The notes beneath the pieces are model-generated. The model did not search any database. It saw nothing but the letters and a program-made list of their open reading frames with translations, and had not been told where the DNA came from. From Candidatus Opimibacter skivensis (GTDB lineage: Bacteria; Bacteroidota; Bacteroidia; Chitinophagales; Saprospiraceae), in NCBI GenBank assembly GCA_016721905.1, contig JADKHH010000033.1:310001-374000 (forward strand): DNA of 64,000 bases, in the 5' to 3' direction. The position numbers and the translations under genes were made by a program. This document shows, one piece after another, positions 27,622 through 36,698 of this stretch (within the stretch, counting starts at the first letter, position 1; each line of letters opens with the position of its first letter).

Positions 27622-30471
27622 TCAGAGTTCATAAGCCACTGACAATACAAAGGATGTCCCTTTTTTATATTGCCGTGTCAGATACTCCTGACCGAGATAT
27701 TCACTCGATGTGGTGTAATTAGGATTTAACAAGTTATTAGCTGCAAACTTCAAGGAAACATTTCCAAGTTTCTTTGAAATCACTGCATCCAATGTGGATA
27801 GCCCTCTCTCATAGATATCAGGTGAATTGAGGCCCACGACCGCAAGTCTTTCACCTGTATAGTTGTAGGATACCTGTATATCCCATTTGGAATCAGGATT
27901 TAGATATCCAAGAGAGAGATTTGCCAATAATGGCGATTGCCCTTCGAAAGGCCGTGACTCAGGTTCGAGACCGGATTGTTCGATGACATCCATGGTTGAT
28001 GTTATAAACGTCAGGTTCGTAGATATCTTAAACTTATCAAATGCCGGTGCGATAAACCCAAGTGTTTTTCTCAGCTCCAACTCAATACCGCCAATGGTTC
28101 CTTGATCTACATTAGCGTACTGGAACTCAGGGTTAGAAGAATTGAGATACTGAAGACTGATCGGATTTTTAAATGTTTTATAAAACACACTTACGGCATA
28201 GAGTTCACCTGGCTGTGTAAACCATTCCCAACGCAAGTCATAGTTTTTAATATCAGTGGTGACCAGTTCAGGATTACCTATGAAAAACTCATCGATCAAC
28301 GGATCAAACGAAGCAAAAGGAGCGATCTCTCTCAGGTTCGGACGAGCCAGGGTCTGGTTGTAGCTTCCCCTAAGATTCATACTTTCTCCAATAGCGTAGA
28401 CCAGGTTGGCAGAAGGAAGCACATTGGTGACATCGATCTGGCCGGTATTCGTACTATCAGGTGTCTCGCCGATGATCTGCACTATTTTACTTTGGACAAA
28501 AATGTCAGTACTCTCCAATCTGGCGCCGGCAATGAGTTTCAATTTGCGCAATGGTGAAATGGTGACCATGGCATATGCAGCGCTGACATCTTCATAGCCT
28601 GCATAACTATTTTCAACGCGGGTAGCTTCGTTGATATAATTGCCTATCACATATCTGCTCCTGCCACCGCTCAGTTTATCTACGCGAAGTAACCCTGTAT
28701 TGTCGTCAGCAAAAAATGCATCGATATCGCCGGTATAATCTGTAGCATATTGTGGCGTAGCGATGATATAACGGTACTCATCAAAATTTCTTTCTTTGTT
28801 ACTGAGGAATCCCCCAACCTTAATCTTACTTCCATCGTTCTTATGCTTCAGGATCGGCAGGGTGAAATCAATAGCCCCAACCTTGATGTCATCATTCAGG
28901 TTTCTCCAGAAGTAATATGGATCATTGACATTAGCCAGCGGTATACCTTCGGTTCCTGTCTCTGCATCATACTGGCTTGAGAAAAATCTTAGGTTTGGTT
29001 CTATTCTGTCAGCATTGACAATGCTTCCTCTCCACGCAATTTCAAGATCACCCAACTTCGGCAAGTGGTGCTCACCTGCAACCTGATAATTAATCATCTG
29101 GCGTTCCTGCCATAACTGAGCACGGCCAAGCTTATAGGATGGTGCAATAATATTTTCACCGTCCTCTCCCACCAGGAATGTAGTGCTCTTAGAAGCACTA
29201 TGATTGTAGATCAGTTTGAAATCAATGGTATTATAATCATTGAACTTATACGCAAGTCCACCAAAACCATTTACTGTGGGATTGACAGAGCTATCTGATC
29301 TCCGGTAGTTACCGCTATTTCTAAGATCACCTGCCTTGTCATCGTACACAAACCAGCTTGCCTGCAAGGCATCCGGTCTATTCTCATATTCCTGACGGTA
29401 AGATGCACCGAGTATAAGTCCAAGGGATGATTTATCGCCTGTCCGGTAACTGTTACCATAGGATAGTGACACACCATAATCCATCAGAGACTTCTGATGC
29501 AGCGTATCAAACTTGAGGTTCATCGCATTGACAGCCTGGTCAATCGTGGATGCAGCAAGACTATCACCAAACCTGGCATCTAACTCCGCATTCTTGTCAT
29601 CGTAAATGGCAAACAATGAATCGGAAAGAATATCAGGACGTTCACGGCTTTGCAATCCATAACCCCATTTATCACCATCGCCTCCTTCATGGGAAAGAAA
29701 ATCCTCCCGTAGGTTGTTCTGGGCATTGTAACCCATGGATACAGAAAGTGAAAGTGTTTGCCGTTCCGGAAAACTCTTGGTACGAATGTCAATGTTCCCG
29801 CCTGTAAAAGTACCAGGCTGATCAGGAGTAAATGTTTTCGTGGCAATAATATTGTCAAGCAACTTAGTTGGAATAAGGTCTAGCTGTGCACTGTTCCGGT
29901 ATGGATCAATACTCGGCATAGGCAACCCATTGAGCTGTGAAAGTGAATACCTGTCTCCAAGTCCCCTGACAACCACATACTTTCCTTCCTGTATGCTGGT
30001 ACCTGTGATCTTGGTCATCGCCGTTGCGACATTACCCACCGCCATACGCGACATTTCCTGGTAGGATATTCCATCCTGGATTTTGTCGGAGTTACGTTGG
30101 AGCATCAGCAGGGCATTTTCAGTCCGCTCGATGGACTTAGCTGTTACAACGATCTCTTCAAGTCCCGTAGAGGCAGAGACCATTTTGACATCAAGGAAGG
30201 TAACCTCACCATCCTTCACGATTACATCTGTGACTAATTTATCCTGGTAACCGAGGTATGCAAATTTGATCGTGTAGGTACCTGCTGGCACTTGTATTGA
30301 ATACTTACCATCAAAATCTGTAGTCCTGACGATATCTGTACCAACCACAATAACAGGTAGGGCGATCATCGTTTCAGCTGTCTCGTCATCCACGACTGTT
30401 CCGGAAATGGTCCCCTGTTGCGCGAGCAGGAGCCCCGGCAGGAAACATAAAAGCAAAATCAATTTATTCAT
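27622..30471 (-). CDS. TonB-dependent outer-membrane receptor with carboxypeptidase-like N-terminal domain
   Basis: The 949-aa protein has a signal peptide (MNKLILLLCFLPGLLLAQ). A carboxypeptidase-regulatory-like domain (about residues 20-105: G-T-I-S-G-T-V-V-D-D, F-D-G-K-Y-S-I-Q-V, F-A-Y-L-G-Y) comes next. The plug contains V-V-V-R-G-L-G-D-R-Y-S, Q-L-N-G-L-P-M-P and G-G-N-I-D-I-R-T-K-S-F-P. A 22-strand-type barrel ends in an aromatic-leucine strand (FVLSVAYEL). Such receptors import large ligands using TonB/proton-motive force. It lies 154 bp downstream of the triple-repeat T9SS beta-helix gene on the same strand, a receptor/surface-protein pair; the substrate cannot be told. Confidence 0.92.
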   Translation of the reverse strand: MNKLILLLCFLPGLLLAQQGTISGTVVDDETAETMIALPVIVVGTDIVRTTDFDGKYSIQVPAGTYTIKFAYLGYQDKLVTDVIVKDGEVTFLDVKMVSASTGLEEIVVTAKSIERTENALLMLQRNSDKIQDGISYQEMSRMAVGNVATAMTKITGTSIQEGKYVVVRGLGDRYSLSQLNGLPMPSIDPYRNSAQLDLIPTKLLDNIIATKTFTPDQPGTFTGGNIDIRTKSFPERQTLSLSVSMGYNAQNNLREDFLSHEGGDGDKWGYGLQSRERPDILSDSLFAIYDDKNAELDARFGDSLAASTIDQAVNAMNLKFDTLHQKSLMDYGVSLSYGNSYRTGDKSSLGLILGASYRQEYENRPDALQASWFVYDDKAGDLRNSGNYRRSDSSVNPTVNGFGGLAYKFNDYNTIDFKLIYNHSASKSTTFLVGEDGENIIAPSYKLGRAQLWQERQMINYQVAGEHHLPKLGDLEIAWRGSIVNADRIEPNLRFFSSQYDAETGTEGIPLANVNDPYYFWRNLNDDIKVGAIDFTLPILKHKNDGSKIKVGGFLSNKERNFDEYRYIIATPQYATDYTGDIDAFFADDNTGLLRVDKLSGGRSRYVIGNYINEATRVENSYAGYEDVSAAYAMVTISPLRKLKLIAGARLESTDIFVQSKIVQIIGETPDSTNTGQIDVTNVLPSANLVYAIGESMNLRGSYNQTLARPNLREIAPFASFDPLIDEFFIGNPELVTTDIKNYDLRWEWFTQPGELYAVSVFYKTFKNPISLQYLNSSNPEFQYANVDQGTIGGIELELRKTLGFIAPAFDKFKISTNLTFITSTMDVIEQSGLEPESRPFEGQSPLLANLSLGYLNPDSKWDIQVSYNYTGERLAVVGLNSPDIYERGLSTLDAVISKKLGNVSLKFAANNLLNPNYTTSSEYLGQEYLTRQYKKGTSFVLSVAYEL

Positions 30472-30558
30472 AGCATTAGATTGTATTATCGGATGGGTTG
30501 CATTAGTGATGTAAAAGGTGCATTAGTGAATATCCTTACCCTGAGATTCCGGATTCAA

Positions 30559-30597
30559 ACTTCCACAGGCGCACTTCCTCGTGTGCACCTGTGAAGT
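30559..30597 (-). terminator. Hairpin between the beta-helix gene and the TonB receptor
   Basis: A stem pairs ACTTC with GAAGT, ACAGG with CCTGT and GCAC with GTGT across one bulge and one mismatch, with a 6-nt loop. It sits about 30 nt after the beta-helix gene's stop and has no long U-tract, so attenuation or mRNA-end protection is as possible as termination. Confidence 0.5.
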
Positions 30598-30625
30598 CTG
30601 AAAATGGTATTTTGGTTTTTCAAGG

Positions 30626-32653
30626 TTATTTTTTAACAAAGACCCTGCGGCCTAAAATGGTTTGATCCGTTTCGATTGTGATCATAAACATCCCGGAAGA
30701 AAGTGAAGCCACATCTACAGTGTATAAAGCTGTTCCCTGATCAAAACGGGTTGCAGCACTTCTTGAAATAGTTTTGCCGGTCATATCAATCACTCTGAAG
30801 TGCAGATCCATTGTGCTTGCCAATTCAAAGGATACGTTTAGTGCTTCCTCTGTTGGATTTGGATAGATGCTGATAGTTTCATCTGTAGCAGACAATGAAG
30901 GATCATCAACACTTGAAACCAGGTCGCCGAAGTAGCCATATTCGTCCAATGCTGTCCAGCAAGTAGCCCAGTTTTCGTCAGCAAAGGCACCGATATCACG
31001 ACTTGGTATAAACCATGGATCATTGACCTGGACGGCTACTCCATAAGCAGCTCCCCAAGGATTCACCCTTGGATCAAGCAGACCGTCAGGATTGCGTGAT
31101 ACGCCTGCCAATGCAGGATCTTCAACTACGTTACCTCTTGTCTCCAGGTGACTGACCAGTGCAGGTACATCCATGGCACTCACTAATGATGTAAAATCAC
31201 TGCCGGCAACAAAATCACTGAAGACGTTATTGTCAAAGGTGATGTCCCCATCAAGGAAACGCTGCCATGAATTGTTATCAATTCCAATTGCCCTTCTGGC
31301 AAAACCAGTAAAAACTGAGTTATGCACATGAGCGGCTCCATCATTACGGATACGGAGAGCATCGTTGTTATCCGGATTGACTGTGGTAGTACCTCCACCG
31401 ATAAAGGTTGCATGGCTGATCACCGGACTTACTTTGGGGTTTAGGTCCGATGCTTCACTTCCATCCCACTCTCCTCCGCGGGCGCCTTCCTGATCCTGGA
31501 TCGAAAACCAGAACTGGCCTTTACCATCCCAGCTCTGATCATAATCATAACTATCGTCACCGCAGAAACTGACTGCAGCATGACGAACATTGACATTACC
31601 GCCAAACCATTCGATACCATCATCGAGGTTGGCAAAAACTTCAACGAAATCTACTGTTGTTCCGTTACCTACACCTCCTAAGGTGAGGCCGTTGATTTCG
31701 TTGTTTGCTTCCAGTTTATCACCGCCATGGCGGATCGAAACGTATTTCAGTGAGCCGCTGTTATCGGCATCATTTGTTCCTCCATAGGTAGCCCTTCCTT
31801 CTGTACTTGGGATACCTTCTACATTAAATTCGCCTCCATTCACCCCAACGGTAGCATTACCGAGGATAATCAGGCCTCCCCACAATCCACGATCGTTGGA
31901 CGTGAGATCCGAAGGATCATTTGTATCATCAAATTCAGCAGTAAAGATGATTGGCTCACATGCTGTACCTATAGCATTGATGCGTGATCCGCGGCTCATG
32001 ATCAGTGCAGATGTTTTATCACCTGTTGAAGGTGATGCCACACCTTTGATGATAGTACCTGGTTCGATATTCAGAACAGCACCATTTTCCGCGAATACAT
32101 ATCCGTCCAACAAGTAGATATTGTCTGCTGTCCAGGTGATGGTTTCACCGGCATTGATATCGATATCTTTTACTACTACTACAGGTGCTGGTGCAGGTAC
32201 GACCAGGTCACCAAAATGACCGTTGGCATCCAGTGCACTCCAACCTAAAGCCCAGTTATTCTTGTTGTTGAATGCGCCTCTGTAGGGTACTGCATCAAAA
32301 AAGTCATCTGCGATAAGCTTTGCTCCTGCCAGTGCCGGAGAACCTGCACTGATCCGTGGATCAAGGCCACCATCATTTGTTCTTGAAACGCCTGCCAAAA
32401 CAGGTGATTCAATTGTATTAGACCGTGAATTGAGATGTGCTACCAGCGCTGGAACATCCATAGCACTTACAAGGGATGTAAAATCAGATCCGGCTACAAA
32501 ATCACTGAAGATATTATTGTCAAAAGTGATCTGTCCATCCAGAAAACGTTGCCATGAGTTATTGTCAATACCAATCGCTCTCCTCGCAAATCCGGTCATA
32601 ATAGAATTATAGACACGGGCAGCTCCGTCGTTGCGTATACGCAAGGGCATCAT
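30626..32653 (-). CDS. Triple-repeat T9SS beta-helix protein, C-terminal part after a frameshift
   Basis: This frame holds the rest of repeat 2, all of repeat 3 and the secretion signal. It rejoins repeat 2 at D-A-L-R-I-R-N-D-G-A-A-R-V-Y, one base out of phase with the upstream frame because of an extra A/T at 32644-32645. Removing it gives one gene (30626-34814) of about 1395 aa. Repeat 3 begins V-V-V-K-D-I-D-I-N and runs to F-G-D-L-V. The last 80 residues are a type A T9SS sorting domain (I-S-I-Y-P-N-P-T-E-E-A-L-N-V; F-R-V-I-D-M-T-G-K; L-S-S-G-M-F-M-I). The protein is exported and cell-surface attached. It is probably transcribed with the receptor downstream. Confidence 0.82.
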   Translation of the reverse strand: MMPLRIRNDGAARVYNSIMTGFARRAIGIDNNSWQRFLDGQITFDNNIFSDFVAGSDFTSLVSAMDVPALVAHLNSRSNTIESPVLAGVSRTNDGGLDPRISAGSPALAGAKLIADDFFDAVPYRGAFNNKNNWALGWSALDANGHFGDLVVPAPAPVVVVKDIDINAGETITWTADNIYLLDGYVFAENGAVLNIEPGTIIKGVASPSTGDKTSALIMSRGSRINAIGTACEPIIFTAEFDDTNDPSDLTSNDRGLWGGLIILGNATVGVNGGEFNVEGIPSTEGRATYGGTNDADNSGSLKYVSIRHGGDKLEANNEINGLTLGGVGNGTTVDFVEVFANLDDGIEWFGGNVNVRHAAVSFCGDDSYDYDQSWDGKGQFWFSIQDQEGARGGEWDGSEASDLNPKVSPVISHATFIGGGTTTVNPDNNDALRIRNDGAAHVHNSVFTGFARRAIGIDNNSWQRFLDGDITFDNNVFSDFVAGSDFTSLVSAMDVPALVSHLETRGNVVEDPALAGVSRNPDGLLDPRVNPWGAAYGVAVQVNDPWFIPSRDIGAFADENWATCWTALDEYGYFGDLVSSVDDPSLSATDETISIYPNPTEEALNVSFELASTMDLHFRVIDMTGKTISRSAATRFDQGTALYTVDVASLSSGMFMITIETDQTILGRRVFVKK

Positions 32654-34814
32654 TATTATCCGGATTGACCGTTGTCAGTCCACCACCGATAAAGGTTACG
32701 TTACTGATGACAGGACTCACTTTTGGATTCAGGTCAGCAGCTTCACTACCATCCCATTCTCCTGCACGTGCTCCCTCTGCATCCTGGATTGAAAACCAGA
32801 ATTGTCCTTTTCCATTCCAGCTTTGATCATAATCGTAGCTGTCATCTCCACAAAAAGAGACCAGGGCATGCTTCAGATTAGCTGCTCCACCAAACCACTC
32901 TATACCATCATCAAGATTGGCATATACTTCGATATAGTCGAGCTCTGTTCCACTGCCTACACCTCCAAGGGTCAGACCATTGATTTCATTATTGGCCTCC
33001 AGTTTGTCTCCACCATGGCGGATAGATACATATCGGAGTATACCACTGTTGTCAGCATTATCAGTACCTCCATAGGAAGCTCTTCCTTCTGTACTCGGAA
33101 TGCCTTCTACGTTGAATTCACCACCATTGACACCAACAATACCTGCTCCGAGTAATACGACTCCACCCCATAACCCCCTGTCATCTTTAGTCAGATCATC
33201 AGGAGAGGAAAGGTCATCAAATTCAGCGGTAAAAATAATTGGCGCATCTGAACGGCCTTCAGCATAGACTTTGCCACCTCTGGAAACAATCAGTGCGGAG
33301 GATTTATCACCGGTAGATGGTGATGCTTTTCCTTTGATCACGGTGCCTGCAGGAATATACAAAACAGCACCTTCTTCCACAAATACATAACCATCAAGAA
33401 GGTAGGTGTTGTCTGCACTCCATGTAATTGTTTCACCGCCATTGATATCAGTATCCTTAACAACAACCACTGGTGTAGCCTCCGGAATGACCAGATCACC
33501 AAAGTGACCATTCTGATCGAGTGCGGTCCACAAGGAAGCCCAATTATCTCTGTTGCCAAAAGCTCCGCGGTAAGGTACAGGATCAAAAAAGTCATTTGCG
33601 ATCAACTTAGCTCCACTCAATGCTGGTGATCCGGCACTGATTCTTGGATCAAGCCCTCCGTCATTTGTACGTGAAATACCACCAAGTACAGGTGATTCAA
33701 TTGTATTGACACGATTGTTGAGATGATCAACAAGCAATTGTTTTTCAAGACCACTAACCAGGGATGAAAAATCATTTCCTGCCACGAAGTCACTGAAGAT
33801 ATTGTTGTCAAAAGTGATCTGTCCATCAAGGAATCGTTGCCATGAATTATCATCAATACCGATGGCCCTTCTGGCAAAACCTGTAAAAATGGAGTTATAT
33901 ACTTTAGCTGCTCCATCATTACGAATGCGGAGCGCATCATTATTATCACCATTCACTGTCGTCAGTCCTCCACCGATGAAAGTGACATTACTGATCACCG
34001 GACTAACCTTTGGATTCAGGTCTGAAGCTTCACTGCCATCCCATTCACCACCACGGCCACCTTCTTCATCCTGAAGGGATAGCCAGAATTGACCAAGGCC
34101 ATCCCAGCTCTGATCATAATCATAGCTGTCATCCCCGCAGAAAGAAACGACTGCATGCTTCACATTGGCAGCACCGCCAAACCATTCAATACCGTCATCA
34201 AGGTTAGCATACACTTCAACAAAATCCAATTCAGTTCCACGACCTACACCCGCGAGTGTCAGACCATTGATTTCATTATTTGCTTCAAGTTTGCTTCCAC
34301 CATGACGGATTGAAACATATTTCAGGACGCCTGAGTTATCATCATTGTTTGTACCTCCATATTCAGCCCTGCCTTCAGTGCTTGGAATTCCTTCAACATT
34401 GAACAGGCCTGTGTTGACACCTACAATGCCATTTCCCAGTATTAAGACACCACCCCAGAGTCCACGATCATTCTTGGTCAGATCAGATGGATCTGTTACA
34501 TCGTCAAACTCTGCAGTAAAGATGATAGGTTGATCTGCAGTTCCACGTGCATTGATCTTTGCACCTCGGGCAATGATCAGCGCAGAAGAGATATCACCTG
34601 TAGAAGGGGTTGCCAATCCTTTAATTACGGTACCGGCTTCAATATTCAGTAGTCCACCTGATTCGAGGATCACATATCCATCCAGGTGATAGACATTATC
34701 CCTGGTCCAACTGACAGTGTCAGTACCAAGGTCAGCATCCTTCACGACAACGATCGTCTGTGAAAAGACATTGAGGGTTAAAAGAAAAGTTAAACAGGTA
34801 AATAGAACTTTCAT
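32640..34814 (-). CDS. Triple-repeat T9SS beta-helix protein, N-terminal part before a frameshift
   Basis: This part begins with a signal peptide (MKVLFTCLTFLLTLNVFSQ), then two units of about 425-430 residues each. Landmarks in order within a unit are V-V-V-K-D, L-D-G-Y-V, G-T-V-I-K-G, P-I-I-F-T-A-E-F-D-D, D-R-G-L-W-G-G, R-H-G-G, L-D-D-G-I-E-W-F-G-G, S-F-C-G-D-D-S-Y-D-Y-D-Q-S-W and F-I-G-G-G. Short turns with hydrophobic ladders fit a right-handed beta-helix. Past 32645 the frame reads A-Y-T-Q-R-R-S and stops, while the family sequence continues one base over. The three units are spaced about 1.28 kb in DNA and are very similar. The ligand and activity are unknown. Confidence 0.8.
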
Positions 34815-34870
34815 AAGTCTTTTTTTAAATTGTTCTTTCGAGAGAAATCAAATGGTGTCATTTGATGCCG

Positions 34871-34878
34871 CAAAATTA
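34871..34878 (-). promoter_or_regulatory. Candidate -7 element (TAATTTTG) of the beta-helix gene
   Basis: This is an exact TAnnTTTG word on the minus strand, 57 nt before the ATG at 34814, giving a leader of about 50 nt. Confidence 0.45.
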
Positions 34879-35173
34879 CCTGCGATGTTTGGGGCCTCTT
34901 GCATTTTGCTGTTCAACATTTCGTTAAATCATACACCTAAAACAGGACATGTTTTTACGTAGATTTTACATCACTCACCTTCATCCGAAAACAACCTAAC
35001 AGGGCATACCATATGTGCTTTACATTAAATTAACAGTGTCCTTTCCGGTGTCAGCATGAGGATACATTGGTTTCACTGCCTTGATGTCAAAACAGATTCC
35101 TGCGAGAATCTTCTGATATTTGTGCATGATTAATACACAGCCTGCCTTACCTTACATCCTTTCAGATATTCCA
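34879..35173. other. Divergent intergenic region before the OmpR-type regulator
   Basis: No gene is supported. Near its right end is GATATTTG (35114-35121), one mismatch from the -7 consensus on the plus strand. If used, the regulator's leader would be about 50 nt and the upstream TTG at 35120 could not be the start. I see no repeats. Confidence 0.4.
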
Positions 35174-35875
35174 ATGGATATGACGGACAACAAGATCAAA
35201 GTGCTCATTGTGGATGATGAACCTGATATTCTCGAGTTCCTGCATTACAATCTCTCCCGCAATGGGTTTGATACCATCCAGGCTTCCAATGGCAAAGACG
35301 CTATCAAACTAGCCGATCAGGATGTCCCGGACCTGATTCTCCTGGACATCATGATGCCGGGTATAGATGGAGTGGAGACGTGTTATGAAATGCGTAAGAA
35401 TCCAAAGCTTAAGGATACTATTATTGCCTTCCTGACAGCCCGGAGCGAAGAATACAGCGAAATCGCTGGCCTCGAAGCCGGTGCTGATGATTATATTCAA
35501 AAACCTATCCGCCCCAGATTACTGCTGACCCGTATCAAAGCATTGATGCGCAGAAAGGAATCCGGACGTTCAAAGGAAAATGCATCTTCCATTATTGATT
35601 TTGGTGCATTGAAAATTGATCCAAGAAGCTATCAGGCAACGATTGATGACGAAGTCATCACACTTGCAAAAAAAGAATTTGAAGTTTTGATGCTCTTAGC
35701 CTCCCAACCTGGCAAAGTCTTTACCCGCGAAGAAATGTTTCACAAAGTTTGGGGCTACTCAGTCCCGATCGTCAGCCGCACGATTGACGTCCATATCTCC
35801 AAGCTGAGAGAAAAAGTCGGAGACCGGTTTATCAAAACACTGAAGGGAGTTGGTTACAAGCTAGAGGTTGAATAG
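35174..35875 (+). CDS. OmpR/PhoB-family response regulator
   Basis: The roughly 233-aa protein has a receiver domain with D-D-E-P, phospho-acceptor Asp58 (L-L-D-I-M-M-P-G), T-A-R and K of Q-K-P-I. A winged-helix Trans_reg_C domain (about 135-230) follows: L-T-type strand I-T-L-A-K-K-E-F-E-V-L, G-K-V-F-T-R-E-E-M, the recognition helix V-S-R-T-I-D-V-H-I-S-K-L-R-E-K and G-V-G-Y-K-L. Start taken at ATG 35174 (or 35180); the frame extends to a TTG at 35120 that overlaps the likely promoter. No histidine kinase is adjacent: the next 800 bp are repeats. The partner kinase must be elsewhere. Confidence 0.93.
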   Translation: MDMTDNKIKVLIVDDEPDILEFLHYNLSRNGFDTIQASNGKDAIKLADQDVPDLILLDIMMPGIDGVETCYEMRKNPKLKDTIIAFLTARSEEYSEIAGLEAGADDYIQKPIRPRLLLTRIKALMRRKESGRSKENASSIIDFGALKIDPRSYQATIDDEVITLAKKEFEVLMLLASQPGKVFTREEMFHKVWGYSVPIVSRTIDVHISKLREKVGDRFIKTLKGVGYKLEVE

Positions 35876-36480
35876 TGAGTGGTGAGTCTTCATTAGGCAG
35901 TCGGCAGTCGCAGTCTCCGGGCGAAAGGGGGCTCTAAGCCGCAGGCAGTGGGGGCGATCGTGGCAGTCCTCAGCTTCCAGTGGGCAGTCAGCAGTCTTCA
36001 ACCTTCCATTTGCATGAGCGTAAAAACATGGCTCTTGAAGCCATGCAAATTGAATTGCCCCGACTTTCAAGTCGCGGGCCGCTCATGATCAGTTGGCAGT
36101 CCTCAGCTTCCAGTGGGCAGTCAGCAATCTTCAACCTTTCATTTGCATGAGCGCAAAAACATGGCTCTTGAAGCCATGCAAATTGAATTGCCCCGACTTT
36201 CAAGTCGCGGGCCGCTCATGATCAGTTGGCAGTCCTCAGGTTCCAGTCGGCAGTCAGCAGTCTTCAACCTTCCATTTGCATGAGCGCAAAAACATGGCTT
36301 TTCAAGCCAGGCAAATTGAATTGCCCCGACTTTCAAGTCGCGGGCCGCTCATGATCCAGTCAGCAGGACTGTCCTGCAACCACCTGCAACGGAATTCCAA
36401 AGGAGAATTTAAATTGGAATTCTCATGGTTGCAGGAGCAAACTCCTGCAACGGCTGGAAAAGGCAATTGAGGGCTGCAAA
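35876..36480. repeat. Three tandem copies of a 133-bp structured repeat with CAGTC-rich flanks
   Basis: The word TGCATGAGCG recurs at 36011, 36144 and 36277, an exact 133-bp period. Each copy contains nested inverted repeats: an outer CATGAGCG ... CGCTCATG, an inner CATGGCT ... AGCCATG, and CGACTT ... AAGTCG. The units are joined by GGCAGTC / CAGTCAGCAG filler, which also extends left to 35880. The third copy has diverged in the inner hairpin. Small minus-strand frames across the copies are repeat artefacts. A further inverted segment (TTGCAGGA ... TCCTGCAA, 36372-36450) follows. The structure resembles REP/BIME clusters; no RAYT transposase is in the window. Confidence 0.85.
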
Positions 36481-36698
36481 TCCAAACTCAGATATTCTTT
36501 TTCGTAATATTCCATATGTCATGCCTGATAATGTGTGAACTACATATTATCAACTTATTTAGATCAAATCCATTCATGGGTAATCTTCCCATTTCGTTTC
36601 CTTAAGTAAAATCTTAGCCCTAATTTGAAACCATGATATCCGACCAGGGTGTCAGGGAAAGAAAATCAATATCGTCTCATCTAAAAAATACCAATCTA

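Noticed and set aside
35861..36336. Three similar small minus-strand ORFs (MKVGAIQFAW...)
   Set aside because: They repeat only because the DNA repeats; the frames run into the structured inverted repeats and lack credible starts or conservation beyond the repeat.
36011..36360. Regular repeats as a possible CRISPR array
   Set aside because: The whole 133-bp unit is repeated, with no variable spacers, repeats are internally palindromic over long spans, and no cas genes are present.
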